64,000 nucleotides of DNA from Anaerosporobacter mobilis DSM 15930 (GCF_900142955.1 NZ_FRCP01000025.1:24392-88391); one strand, 5' to 3'; shown: positions 45,916 through 55,101, numbered from the stretch's first letter. Made by a program: numbers and translations. The notes: generated by a model not told the origin, from the letters alone.

Positions 45916-47858
45916 TAATTAAAACCTCCTAAATAGTCATTAAAATTAATTTTAATATCTAAAGCCAGACTGGATACTTGTGTTAAATCTACCACATTTA
46001 TATCTTCACTGCTGTATTTTTCATATAACTTAGCAATCAGATTACTTTTGCGCGCATTAGCAGTTAATATAAGTCTATTCCCCATTTCGATATATTCTTC
46101 GAAAGTTTTTACTGCATTAGTTTCGTGGAACATATCAAGTGTACTATCAGGTGTTTCACACATAAAAAAAGATTTATTATGAAATGTTGTCAAAACTGAA
46201 AATCTAAATGCTAAATCAGTAAAAATTCTTTGTGACTCTGATAGCATATAACTTTCATTTCTTTCTTTTCCATCAAGTTCAAACTTGATCATCAAATCCT
46301 CTGACGAATTCTCTTTGTCTTTAAACGGTAAACTCAATTTTACTGAATGACGTTCTCCAAAAAACGATTTAGAATACTTTGAAAATGCCAAAGAAAACTC
46401 TTTAAAATTCTGAACAAAACTGCTTTCAATTTTACTTCGCATTTCTTCCTCATCAGCTTTGGATTGATTAAGAACGCTCAATGCAATCTCTTTTTCTTGA
46501 CGAGCCTTATCTAATCTTCTCGTATCACTATCTTCTAATGAATTCTTGTCTACATTTAATTCAACTTCAAGTTCATTCTTTCTTGCATATTTTCTACCTA
46601 ATTCATTTTTTTGTGTTGTTACAATTTTTTTTATTTCCGACAATTGTTTTTTTAGTATATCCATTTCTTTAGTTTTATTATTCAACTCATTTTGTTGGTT
46701 CTTTCTCTGTATATCTACACTAACTAAATCAATTGATTTTTTCACTTCCAGATTTTCTTCACATAAAATGCAGTCCTCAAGTTTCATGTTGAATTTATGT
46801 GTTTTCCCACATAATGGGCATTCATCTTCCATCATTTTTTTTGAAAATCTTTTATAATATATATTATACTCATTTGGAAATAAATTATTATACCATGTCT
46901 CATCTAGTTTTTTTATTGTTTCATGTACTTTTTCAATTTCCTGCATAAGGAATAGTTGTCTATTATTTTTCTGCTTATAATCTGCTTTTGATATTAAAAT
47001 ATCCTTATCTAAATTTTCTATATCTCGCTCAATGGAGTTTAATTCAATTCGTATTTTTCTTTCATCTAACTCTTTTAAACTTTTATCAGATTCCTTTTTT
47101 TCATTTTCAAAAAAAGTTTTCATATAATTTAATGTTTCACTCTTCTTTTTATAGGCACTCTCATATGCTTTTGTATCCAATTTTTTTTCACAATACTCTT
47201 CATAGTATTCTTCATCTACAATATATTTACCTATTATTGTCTCCTGAAGATCTGCATTCCAAAATGTGTATTTTCTTCCTTCATCGAAAAACATGACATC
47301 AAGTAACATACTAATTAGTGTATTAACACCACCTGGAAGGTGTGTTGAATCTTTAATAGAATTTTGATATGAGTAAATTAAATATTCACGTAATTCGGAA
47401 TTACTATTATCACCCATTTCTCTGGTCCTAGTAAATTTTGTTTCATATGTTCTATATGAAATAATTTTTCCTTCCAGTTTTTTTTCATTTACAGTAACGG
47501 CCAATAGCTTTCCATCCTGTAATGAATGTTGTACAATGTATGAATCCTCATTTATTGTGAACTCCGAGATAACTTTTGCTTCATTAACGTTTTTAGTACT
47601 TCTTTCGCTAAAAAATCCCTCTCCATAAATTGGTCTATTATCTTTTCTTTGTTCTTTTCTTGTTTTAGTTTTTATCCCACCTCTATACGGACCTATAATT
47701 GAAAATAAAATTATCATTAGTAATGTACTTTTACCCGTACCATTAGTACCAAATACAATATTTAATTTTGAACTAAAATCAATAACAAATGGGCACTTAT
47801 ACAATGAATAATCAATAATTGTTATTTTCTTTATATCTGGTAAATAGAATTTATTCAT
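45915..47858 (-). CDS. SMC/Rad50-like ABC ATPase with zinc hook (Lamassu/ABC-3C type)
   Basis: A 647-residue ATPase. Walker A is FGTNGTGKST (residues 36-45). Two coiled-coil arms (~220-345 and ~370-500) flank a zinc hook with CPLC at 347-350 and CILC at 363-366. The C-terminal head has a signature-like MLSESQRIFTDLAFR and a Walker B/D-loop FFMCETPDSTLDMF. This layout matches ATPases of Lamassu and related three-component defense systems that sense unusual DNA. It overlaps the methyltransferase gene by 4 bp and the next gene by 1 bp. Confidence 0.82.
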   Translation of the reverse strand: MNKFYLPDIKKITIIDYSLYKCPFVIDFSSKLNIVFGTNGTGKSTLLMIILFSIIGPYRGGIKTKTRKEQRKDNRPIYGEGFFSERSTKNVNEAKVISEFTINEDSYIVQHSLQDGKLLAVTVNEKKLEGKIISYRTYETKFTRTREMGDNSNSELREYLIYSYQNSIKDSTHLPGGVNTLISMLLDVMFFDEGRKYTFWNADLQETIIGKYIVDEEYYEEYCEKKLDTKAYESAYKKKSETLNYMKTFFENEKKESDKSLKELDERKIRIELNSIERDIENLDKDILISKADYKQKNNRQLFLMQEIEKVHETIKKLDETWYNNLFPNEYNIYYKRFSKKMMEDECPLCGKTHKFNMKLEDCILCEENLEVKKSIDLVSVDIQRKNQQNELNNKTKEMDILKKQLSEIKKIVTTQKNELGRKYARKNELEVELNVDKNSLEDSDTRRLDKARQEKEIALSVLNQSKADEEEMRSKIESSFVQNFKEFSLAFSKYSKSFFGERHSVKLSLPFKDKENSSEDLMIKFELDGKERNESYMLSESQRIFTDLAFRFSVLTTFHNKSFFMCETPDSTLDMFHETNAVKTFEEYIEMGNRLILTANARKSNLIAKLYEKYSSEDINVVDLTQVSSLALDIKINFNDYLGGFN

Positions 47859-49150
47859 TGATCTATTCCTTTCTCAATTACAATTACACCTTCTAACAAT
47901 TTGTCCACTTCATTTTTTTGCTGTGGACTTGTTTTTAAGTATCTGGCTTTTCTAATTTCAATTACTTTAAATCCTTCATTTTCAGCTATGGATGCACATA
48001 TTTCCAATGTGTTAATCATAACTCCATAGTATGCTGAATTAGATACATTAAAATATATCTTTCCACCCGTTCTGATTTTTTTATATAAAACACTGAAAAT
48101 GCTTTTCATATCGACAAAGTATAATCTAACCATATCTATTATTGAATCATTCCACATTGTTTGCTCTCTAGTTGCCCGCTCCAATTCTCTAAGCGTTTCA
48201 TGTAATAATTGATTGTCTATACTAGCTGTATCTTTCCATTTGATTTGGACATGAGAACGTAATGTTTTTTCTCTAAGTTTTCTCACTTCTTCATTAGTAT
48301 GTGTCAATTCTAATGTTTTTAATTCAAGCATGTATGTATCCGTATAATCCCTAGAATTTAAATAAGGTGGCGATGTAATAACCAAATCTATTGAATTATC
48401 AGTAACCGTCTTCTGAATACCCACTCTTGAATCTTCATGATATAAATATTTTTTATTGTGTACAAGCGCCATAATTTTATTATTTCTAATGTCCACCAGT
48501 AATTCTTCGTTTACTTTCTTATCAAACTTATCAAAAACCTCTGCTTCAGTTATATTTCTATCTTTCCAGTTCTTTTTGTAAGATAAACATTTTCCATTTC
48601 TATATAAATTACTAACATCTAATAGAATTGCCGCTAATGCTACGGTAAATAATTCCATGTATTTATCATCATCTATTAATTTTATCGCTAAGTGAATTTT
48701 TTCGATAGCTATTGCTACTGAAGCATTGTAATTCCATTTTTTCAATCCCTCTTTTTGATATAGTGTTTTAAATGTTGTTTTAACCTCCGCTATGTTACTA
48801 TTAGTTCGCTCTTGTTTAATAAATTCAAAATAATGTTGAATTTTATCAATTGCATAATCATTTTCAAGCTTAACCTTAGCAATTAAATACATCAATGGAT
48901 TCACCTCAAACGAAAAACATTTAATTCCCATTGTCTGTAATTCAAGTGCTGTTGTTCCACTCCCGGAAAACGGTTCTAAACAAACCTGAGGTTTTTCATC
49001 TAATTCTTCAATTATTGATTGAATGAATTCCTTTGAATACCCCTCCACAAAAGGATACCATCTGTGAAACGGTTCGGACTTATTTTTATTAAATTGCATT
49101 ATTCGCCCATAGGCTTCAAGATAGTCTTGATATTGATACATATTCTTCAT
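47855..49150 (-). CDS. DNA methyltransferase (amino-MTase with TSPPY motif)
   Basis: A 431-residue enzyme. The SAM-binding motif I (CLEPFSGSGTTALELQTMG, FSGSGT at 61-66) comes first. The catalytic motif IV is TSPPY at 259-263, followed by a family-like stretch (LNSRDYTDTYMLELKTLEL). TSPPY enzymes methylate the amino group of cytosine (N4) or adenine (N6). Between the motifs lies a ~170-residue helical insert that could recognise the target. As first gene of the operon it may mark host DNA so that the ATPase-nuclease ignores it. The start is ATG 49150 or 49141; an extended -10 promoter lies upstream. Confidence 0.85.
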   Translation of the reverse strand: MKNMYQYQDYLEAYGRIMQFNKNKSEPFHRWYPFVEGYSKEFIQSIIEELDEKPQVCLEPFSGSGTTALELQTMGIKCFSFEVNPLMYLIAKVKLENDYAIDKIQHYFEFIKQERTNSNIAEVKTTFKTLYQKEGLKKWNYNASVAIAIEKIHLAIKLIDDDKYMELFTVALAAILLDVSNLYRNGKCLSYKKNWKDRNITEAEVFDKFDKKVNEELLVDIRNNKIMALVHNKKYLYHEDSRVGIQKTVTDNSIDLVITSPPYLNSRDYTDTYMLELKTLELTHTNEEVRKLREKTLRSHVQIKWKDTASIDNQLLHETLRELERATREQTMWNDSIIDMVRLYFVDMKSIFSVLYKKIRTGGKIYFNVSNSAYYGVMINTLEICASIAENEGFKVIEIRKARYLKTSPQQKNEVDKLLEGVIVIEKGIDQ

Positions 49151-49177
49151 TCCTTTGTGTTTATTATAGTTCTTTTA

Positions 49178-49206
49178 ATTATAACAAATTTTTATTGCAC
49201 TTGCCA
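49178..49206 (-). promoter_or_regulatory. Promoter of the methyltransferase operon
   Basis: On the minus strand TGGCAA (49201-49206) and TATAAT (49178-49183) are 17 bp apart, with TG one base before the -10 (extended -10). No operator is obvious. Confidence 0.6.
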
Positions 49207-49209
49207 CAA

Positions 49210-49371
49210 TTATTTGATATAATAGCTTCCTTCTAAATTGTTAAAGTGAATTGTCCGTTTTACTGTTCCAGCGCCTATTTTTAGTACATTGTGGGATTTA
49301 CTTAGAATTGAAAACGAAACAATGTCTTCAACCAACACCTTTCCTTTATATTTATTTACATCTTCTATCAT
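49210..49371 (-). CDS. Possible small protein upstream of the methyltransferase
   Basis: A 53-residue frame (MIEDVNKYKGKVLVEDIVSF ... TIHFNNLEGSYYIK) from ATG 49371; an in-frame TTG 21 bases earlier is also possible. Composition looks protein-like (beta-rich, Lys/Val) but no family is recognised and the RBS (TTGGAG) is ~15 bases from the ATG. It may be a fragment. Confidence 0.3.
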   Translation of the reverse strand: MIEDVNKYKGKVLVEDIVSFSILSKSHNVLKIGAGTVKRTIHFNNLEGSYYIK

Positions 49372-49378
49372 CAAATAT

Positions 49379-49511
49379 TTATTTTGCTCCAACTGCTACA
49401 TTGAATTTTATCCCAATATCTTCCACTTCACTAAGTCTTACGTACGTTCTTAAGATGTTCACTCAGTTCCTCGCTGACGCTTTCTTATATGTCCTGCTTC
49501 TTCTCAGTTAT
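49379..49511 (-). pseudogene. Decayed small gene
   Basis: The minus strand reads ITEKKQDI-stop-ESVSEELSEHLKNV, then in a shifted frame TYVRLSEVEDIGIKFNVAVG ending AK-stop at 49379-49381. A GAGGAAGGG box lies 9 bases before an ATA where an ATG would be expected. Start-codon loss, a nonsense codon and a frameshift in about 45 codons indicate a dead small gene. The family is unknown. The rest of 49512-50058 has only scattered coding-like scraps and an imperfect hairpin near 50010-50050. Confidence 0.4.
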
Positions 49512-50058
49512 TAATTCCCTTCCTCATCGGCTCTATCATCTATTCTCCTATCTGTTGTTTTTCTCTATTTCTTAAATTTATTCTCTTGTGCTTCCTTTTA
49601 TAATACTAACTTAAGCAACTCGGATAATTTCCTATTTAGCATCTTGTGACCATCTTTGTCTGTAAATATGATATATTTTCGGCCCTCCTATCAACTTGTT
49701 ACTATTCCCTCCTTTCGCTGATATTGATCCGGTCATAAATAGATTGGTTTTACAAAGAATTACTCTCATCTTTTTCACGTCACAATTGAATTCTTCTTTG
49801 GAAGAACTGATTACTGATCCAGAACTTGAAACAGCAATATATCCAACAGATATTTAGAAAACTTTGCTTCTGCAAATGACAATGCCATTTCTAATAACAA
49901 TAGAAACGCATATTCTGAAGATATTTCCTTGCCAAAAGTGATCCCTATGCCAATACAAAGATTCATTTATCACTCTGCTACCTAAGAATGGAATACTTGG
50001 GCTTAGCAACGAAAAAAGTCCGGGAACACCCTATTTATAAGGCTTCCCAGACTCGTCG

Positions 50059-50184
50059 CTACTATTCAAACTCGGGAGCGGATTATGTAATTCATATGAT
50101 TTTAAGTACACTTTTGTGTTTCTTTTTCATCATATTCTCTGTATTTTTCAATTCAATTTTTCTTATGTAAAATTATTAGAGCCA
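50059..50184 (+). repeat. 126-bp direct repeat, left copy
   Basis: It matches 52295-52420 with about 11 mismatches (roughly 91%). It contains the palindrome ACACTTTTGTGT (50108-50119) and ends with TAGAGCCA (50177-50184). An imperfect hairpin lies just upstream of each copy. The two copies bracket the SEFIR cassette. Stretch 50196-50679 otherwise holds only broken coding scraps and the SEFIR promoter region. Confidence 0.85.
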
Positions 50185-50195
50185 AAATAGAGCCA
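50177..50195 (+). repeat. Left-end paired 8-mers, probable integrase arm sites (att-proximal)
   Basis: TAGAGCCA occurs at 50177-50184 and 50188-50195, one helical turn (11 bp) apart. The whole 19-bp unit matches 63496-63514 at 17 of 19 positions in the same orientation. Paired direct repeats near both ends of an element are the usual arm-type binding sites of tyrosine integrases. Confidence 0.6.
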
Positions 50196-50679
50196 TGAAT
50201 ACACCGTATAGCTCTATCTGTTTAGTTTCATTGTTCAGCAACATGTTTTCTATTCTGAGTAACTTTATATGCATCACCAATTACCAGTGTTTCAACTAAC
50301 CTCAACTGCTTATGCCGCTATGGAAGTGCTCCTTTTCGAAAATTCACACCATTTACGAAAGTGTCTTTCCTAACTCGCCCTTATAGGGTCTTTGCATAAA
50401 TTTTTTATCACATAATACAGCTCATTTATTTTTATTAATATTATTGTTAACAAAAACCATTATTCCATAAATTTGTTAATGTTTTGATTTATTATTATAA
50501 TCCTATTGGTTATAATAAGGTAAAAAGTAGTGATAAATATGACCATTAGAAAAAAGTCAAATATATTAGAACCCATCAAGACATAGCGCAATGAGAACTT
50601 GAAGTTGCCATTGCCTTAGAGGGTAAAAGTTCAGATAATTAAATTCCACAATATGAAACAATGAAAGGATAGCATAACA

Positions 50680-51564
50680 ATGAAAAATATTGAACCTGAG
50701 ATTGCAATTAGTTATTCACAGGATACCCAAAGTCATATTGAGCAAGTCATATCTTTTGCCAACTTTTTACGTGAAAAAGGATATGCTTGTTTTATGGACA
50801 TGTTATTAAAACAAAATGAAACTTCTATAGATTTTAATGAAATGATGTTAAAACTTATTCCTGTAGCAAAAAAGGTTATTATTATATTGACTCCTAACTA
50901 TAAAAAAAAGGCTGAAAATTTTGAGGGCGGTGTAGGAAAAGAATATCGAATTATTAATGATGAAATTTTAAGAATGGATAACAAATATTTACTAGTTACA
51001 TTTTTGCCACTCTCTACTACTTCTATTTCAACACTTTTACCTCATGGATTAGAAGGACGGGAAATAATTGATTTAAATGAAGATCAAAAAAATGGATTTG
51101 AACTACTTTTTTCTAAGTTATCCGACACACCTATTTATTTATTTTCCCCTGTCAATAGCAAAAAAATAAAGACTGCCTCCAAATTGGTAAAACCATTTGA
51201 ATTAAATCCTTTGAATACCAAAAAAGAAATTTTTGCATGCATAAAAAAAATATTATCAGAAAACAAACAACTGCTAATGCAATATGGACCAAACTCATTA
51301 ATTGCATTAAGTAATCCCATATCTACTTCTTCTGAAACTTGGATATCAATTAAGGCAAATACAATAATACCCAATAACAATTATATAATCTCACTTCTAG
51401 AGGATAATATGAATATTTTGTCACAATATGAATGTGATATTTTCTATAAATTTAAAATACATGCAAATGCGTTTGAAAGAAATCAAATTGAACGACAAGA
51501 TTCTGAAGCTGTTCCATGTTTTCCTTTAGACTTCGAAAAAATGATTTATAAGGAGGCTGAATAA
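50680..51564 (+). CDS. SEFIR (TIR-like) domain protein
   Basis: A 294-residue protein. Residues ~5-140 fit the SEFIR fold, a relative of TIR: EIAISYSQDTQSHIEQVISF, then FANFLREKGYACFMD, KKVIIILTPNYKKKAENF and GVGKEYRIINDEIL. The C-terminal half (~150-294) is unrecognised and may sense a trigger. Bacterial SEFIR/TIR proteins are often NAD-consuming or signal-making abortive-infection effectors; the reaction here is inferred. It is the first of three closely packed genes, followed after 1 bp by the next ATG. Confidence 0.75.
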   Translation: MKNIEPEIAISYSQDTQSHIEQVISFANFLREKGYACFMDMLLKQNETSIDFNEMMLKLIPVAKKVIIILTPNYKKKAENFEGGVGKEYRIINDEILRMDNKYLLVTFLPLSTTSISTLLPHGLEGREIIDLNEDQKNGFELLFSKLSDTPIYLFSPVNSKKIKTASKLVKPFELNPLNTKKEIFACIKKILSENKQLLMQYGPNSLIALSNPISTSSETWISIKANTIIPNNNYIISLLEDNMNILSQYECDIFYKFKIHANAFERNQIERQDSEAVPCFPLDFEKMIYKEAE

Positions 51565-51565
51565 T

Positions 51566-51970
51566 ATGTACGTTGACTACTCTAGATATCCACGCCCAGA
51601 GAGTGTCCGTTTTTTTGAAAAGGCTATACCTAATCATTCAGCAACCAAAAGATTAGAAAAAATAGAGAATTACCATTACATAATACACCGTCACGATATG
51701 CCCACTTTTGAAGTTGTTGTAACAAACCATTATACTATTGGTCTTTCTGATTACTATGAAATAATGGACGAATATCCAAATATTCAAGGTATTGTAACAA
51801 TATCTAACTGGAATGGTTATACCAATCAAGCTAAGATGGCTGCAAAAGAACAACATGTAGGAATATTTGTTATGAATGAATTATTAGGAGCATTAACCTG
51901 GAATGAACCATATAAGTACATTAAAAAAGATGATGAAGGAAATGCTATTTTCTTTGGAAAATATCGATGA
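51566..51970 (+). CDS. Uncharacterised 134-residue protein of the SEFIR cassette
   Basis: A compact alpha/beta protein starting MYVDYSRYPRPESVRFFEKA. A later part reads IGLSDYYEIMDEYPNIQGIV, then ISNWNGYTNQAKMAAKEQHV and GIFVMNELLGALTW. The run of an Asp, a hydrophobic strand and NWNGYT..AK suggests a small restriction-nuclease-like fold, but I cannot confirm a catalytic set. GGAGG lies 7-8 bases upstream, overlapping the end of the SEFIR gene. Likely a functional partner of the SEFIR protein. Confidence 0.6.
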   Translation: MYVDYSRYPRPESVRFFEKAIPNHSATKRLEKIENYHYIIHRHDMPTFEVVVTNHYTIGLSDYYEIMDEYPNIQGIVTISNWNGYTNQAKMAAKEQHVGIFVMNELLGALTWNEPYKYIKKDDEGNAIFFGKYR

Positions 51971-52220
51971 TATCGATGTATCTATCTACCTATTTGGCTC
52001 GTTTATTTATAAAGAACAAGCTAATGATATAGATATATTAATATTATATGATTCTGGAAAACTTAAAAGAAATTATCAGTTAATATTTTCTATTAAGAAC
52101 AAAGTAGGTACCTTCTTACAATTTCAATATAATTTACCTATTCATTTTACTACGTTATCATATAATGAGCTTAATGAATGTTCGTCTATCAAAATAGGGG
52201 AATATATACTACTATTCTAA
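51942..52220 (+). CDS. MNT-type nucleotidyltransferase domain protein
   Basis: A 92-residue protein with the minimal nucleotidyltransferase signature: VSIYLFGSFIYKEQANDIDI followed by LILYD, i.e. GSF, then the DxD metal pair. Such domains pair with HEPN toxins as antitoxins (AMPylating them) or produce signals. I chose ATG 51942 because AAGGAA precedes it; an earlier in-frame ATG at 51903 would overlap the previous gene by 68 bp rather than 29. Third gene of the SEFIR cassette. Confidence 0.72.
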   Translation: MLFSLENIDDIDVSIYLFGSFIYKEQANDIDILILYDSGKLKRNYQLIFSIKNKVGTFLQFQYNLPIHFTTLSYNELNECSSIKIGEYILLF

Positions 52221-52294
52221 TTTCACGTATCAGAATTATCACACTCGCAGAAAAGCCCCAGAATCGGCATAAATACGCCATTTCTAGGGCTTAC

Positions 52295-52420
52295 TTACTA
52301 CTCAAATTCTGGAGTGGAATATGTAATTCTTATGATTTTAGGTACACTTTTGTGTTTCTTTTTCATCATATTATCTGTATTTTTCAATTCAATTTTTCTT
52401 GTCTAAAATTATTAGAGCCA
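52295..52420 (+). repeat. 126-bp direct repeat, right copy
   Basis: Partner of 50059-50184. It contains ACACTTTTGTGT (52344-52355) and ends in one TAGAGCCA (52413-52420), without the second copy seen on the left. An upstream hairpin-like AAGCCC.../GGGCTT (about 52253-52292) parallels the left side. Confidence 0.85.
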
Positions 52421-52453
52421 CTATTTTATCCACAAAACCCTGTTTTACCCTTA

Positions 52454-53056
52454 TTATTCAAATTTGTATTTATATTTTTCTACAATTTTCTTCTGTGTAT
52501 TCCTTACAAACTGCTCTGATGGATATATCTTTATTGATGGGAAGTCATACTCATCCCATTCATACGCATAAAATTGGGGCATATGAAGAAATAATTCCTT
52601 TTCCATTTTATACATTATGTCTTTCTTAACTTCAACAGAATTTTGAATATGTATAACATCTTTGTCAATAATTTGTAGTAATGTTATTCCATGTTCTTTC
52701 GCATATTTAATAGCTCCACTCTGAAATCCCGATGTTGATATTAGAATCCCTTTTTGTGCACCAATGCTTTTCACTTTATCTGCTAATACAACTATTTTTT
52801 CACGCTCTATCGAATTCTTATAACGCTTACATTCTGTAATAACTCTAAATTTGACATTTAAAGCTGTGAATTCAGCATATATATCTATTTGGTATATTCC
52901 ATCACATGATTCAATTTTTTTATCATGTATAATCGAAAATTCTTTCAAATTCTCCTTTTCAGCATAACATTTCAAAATATTAAAGCAATATTTTTCAAAC
53001 TCTATTGGTGAAATATTAGCTACAATTCCCCTATATAGATTAACAAAATCTGTCAT
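52454..53056 (-). CDS. Mrr-type restriction endonuclease
   Basis: A 200-residue protein with a complete Mrr catalytic core at residues ~15-140: D58 in YQIDIYAEF, E75-x-K77 in VITECKRYK, then VVLADKVKSIGAQKGILIST and SGFQSGAIKYAKEHGITLL. Mrr enzymes cut methylated or otherwise modified foreign DNA. The C-terminal ~60 residues are unrecognised. AGGAG precedes the ATG. It is on the opposite strand from the SEFIR cassette and appears to act alone. Confidence 0.87.
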   Translation of the reverse strand: MTDFVNLYRGIVANISPIEFEKYCFNILKCYAEKENLKEFSIIHDKKIESCDGIYQIDIYAEFTALNVKFRVITECKRYKNSIEREKIVVLADKVKSIGAQKGILISTSGFQSGAIKYAKEHGITLLQIIDKDVIHIQNSVEVKKDIMYKMEKELFLHMPQFYAYEWDEYDFPSIKIYPSEQFVRNTQKKIVEKYKYKFE

Positions 53057-53154
53057 ATGCTAACTCCTATTAACCTTCAATATAATTTCTTTCGCTGAAT
53101 TTCTGATAATATTCATCATTCAATCTCCACTCAATATACTTTCACTAAAATCAT

Positions 53155-53367
53155 TTATATTTTCTTCCCACTATCCCTCAAAGTAAAAATCCCATCATAT
53201 TCACAATCCAACGCCTCTGCTATCTCACGTAATTCTTTTTCTGAAAAATTATCACGTGCTAATTTATTACTAAGGTTATTACCATTAGTCCTAATTTTTT
53301 CTGCCAACTCTTTAATTGTCATATCTCTTTCAAAAAGTACAGTCCTGATTTTTTTAGTCATTGTCAT
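53155..53367 (-). CDS. Small XRE-family DNA-binding protein
   Basis: A 70-residue helix-turn-helix protein (RDMTIKELAEKIRTNGNNLS, then NKLARDNFSEKELREIAEAL). It resembles compact phage/plasmid-type repressors. AGAGGT precedes the ATG by 9 bases. It lies 228 bp downstream of the ApeA-like gene on the same strand and could regulate it or the Mrr gene. Confidence 0.8.
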   Translation of the reverse strand: MTMTKKIRTVLFERDMTIKELAEKIRTNGNNLSNKLARDNFSEKELREIAEALDCEYDGIFTLRDSGKKI

Positions 53368-53595
53368 ATTATAAACCTCTATTCATACACTTGAATTATA
53401 TACCAGATATTTGTTTTTCAGTAATAGGAAGTTCATAACTTCGCATTGCTCATTGTTGCAAAAAATCAATTATTTTTTACCATTCCATTACACAATCCAT
53501 TTTGAATCTACTTTTTTCAAAGGTAATATTTTTAACATATATGAACCTCCATTAATATAAATAATCTACAATTACAATAATTGAATTAATCAGAC

Positions 53596-55062
53596 TTATA
53601 CATCATACCCCCACATTGCAGAATCAAATTCACCCATATTATCCTCTAAATCATAGCTCTCAATTTCAATTCCAAATATCTTCTCATAATAGTCCCGAAA
53701 CCTTCGTTCAAAAAACAATCTTTTCCTTATTATGCTTGTTTCCATCCCCATATTGCTCAGAATTAGAATTCTAAAAAAAGTTTTATAACAATAATTAATT
53801 ACACTCATTTCATCAGAAGTAAGCTGAGGTTCAAGTTCCTTGGAGGCATGTGTATATACATCACGATCATTAATAATTCTGTCAATTACTTCCTTGCTTG
53901 TATCTCGTGCTTTTGTTTTCGAAATATCTGAAATAAGTTTCATACTATCATATGTAAACGTATTTAAACATTTTCGAAAATTTTGTCCATTATATGTGGT
54001 ATATTTTTTAACAAAATTTTGGTCATTCGTTTCCAGTATAGATATTATTCGATCTTTTTGTTCATCAAATCTACGCTGTTCTTCTTCATCAACTTTAGCT
54101 CGCTGATATCCTTCTACCACTTGCATTATCTTCAAAAACTTGTTATATGTATTAAGATTTATTTCTTCATCCAATAATATCTGTTTATATGCCTTAAACG
54201 CTAAATTATTCTCTTGTTCTAAAATCAAGAATTTGTCAATCGCTTGTTCTATACTCTGTCCAAAATCTGATGCTTTAAACAAACTTTTTCTTAAATAAGA
54301 TCTAGTGTCTATCCAATTGTTCATATGTGAAAGTTCACTTTTAGAAAAATTACTAGCTCCAATATATTCAAATGAGCTATTTTTTAAGTTTAAATATGCC
54401 TCCAACACTGTAATAGTTTCTCCAGATAAAATTTCAAAAAATAAAATTACTTTTCTTAACAGTTGTTTTATTTCATCTAATGATTTTTCACTTCCATCAT
54501 CGAACTGTATTTTGCCATACATAGATATATTCATACCTTCACGCTTTTTCTTAATTATAGGTGCAACGAAACAGGAAAAACCTCGTCCTGCAAATTTATA
54601 CTTTACATCTCCTGATATATTCATATCTATCTTCGATAAATAATTATCTTTATTTTCAATTACAAAAGGGTAAAGCCCTAACATTTCAATACATTCCGTT
54701 ATCTCACATGAAAATCCATCAAATGCAATTTCAACTCCTGCTTTAGGAACATACCCCACTAGTAATGTGGAAGACCTATAACTCAATGTTATCCCTGTCT
54801 CCAAATCCCTATTGTTGCAATGCCTAAACGATTTTTCTAGCAAATAACTTGTAATAACTGTCAAATACTCTCCATCTATTTTCATGATAATTACTACCTT
54901 TTCTTTATCTTTTATTAAACTATAGCAATTTCTTTCGACATCCTTTATTATAATCTTTGTAGTATACGTTTCATCTATACTTAATTCTGAAAGAAAATTG
55001 ACATCTATCCCATCAATCTTAACCACTCTGCAACCGTATATAGTATTATTTTGCATTTTCAA
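53596..55062 (-). CDS. ApeA-like HEPN anti-phage nuclease
   Basis: A 488-residue protein. The N-terminal ~330 residues are beta-rich and fit the ApeA N-terminal type. The C-terminal part is an all-helical HEPN domain with the RNase motif R400-x4-H405 (NDRDVYTHAS). ApeA-class proteins cause abortive infection by cutting RNA after a phage trigger. Start is TTG 55062 (GGAGTG 8 bases upstream) or ATG 55056. An XRE regulator gene ends 40 bp upstream and another starts 229 bp downstream. Confidence 0.72.
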   Translation of the reverse strand: MKMQNNTIYGCRVVKIDGIDVNFLSELSIDETYTTKIIIKDVERNCYSLIKDKEKVVIIMKIDGEYLTVITSYLLEKSFRHCNNRDLETGITLSYRSSTLLVGYVPKAGVEIAFDGFSCEITECIEMLGLYPFVIENKDNYLSKIDMNISGDVKYKFAGRGFSCFVAPIIKKKREGMNISMYGKIQFDDGSEKSLDEIKQLLRKVILFFEILSGETITVLEAYLNLKNSSFEYIGASNFSKSELSHMNNWIDTRSYLRKSLFKASDFGQSIEQAIDKFLILEQENNLAFKAYKQILLDEEINLNTYNKFLKIMQVVEGYQRAKVDEEEQRRFDEQKDRIISILETNDQNFVKKYTTYNGQNFRKCLNTFTYDSMKLISDISKTKARDTSKEVIDRIINDRDVYTHASKELEPQLTSDEMSVINYCYKTFFRILILSNMGMETSIIRKRLFFERRFRDYYEKIFGIEIESYDLEDNMGEFDSAMWGYDV

Positions 55063-55101
55063 AATTTTTCACTCCATTCATATATAACACCTCAATCTAT
55101 A

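Noticed and set aside
50523..50640. Short helix-like scraps upstream of the SEFIR gene (EVAIALEGKSSDN)
   Set aside because: Interrupted by stops in every frame and too short to assign.
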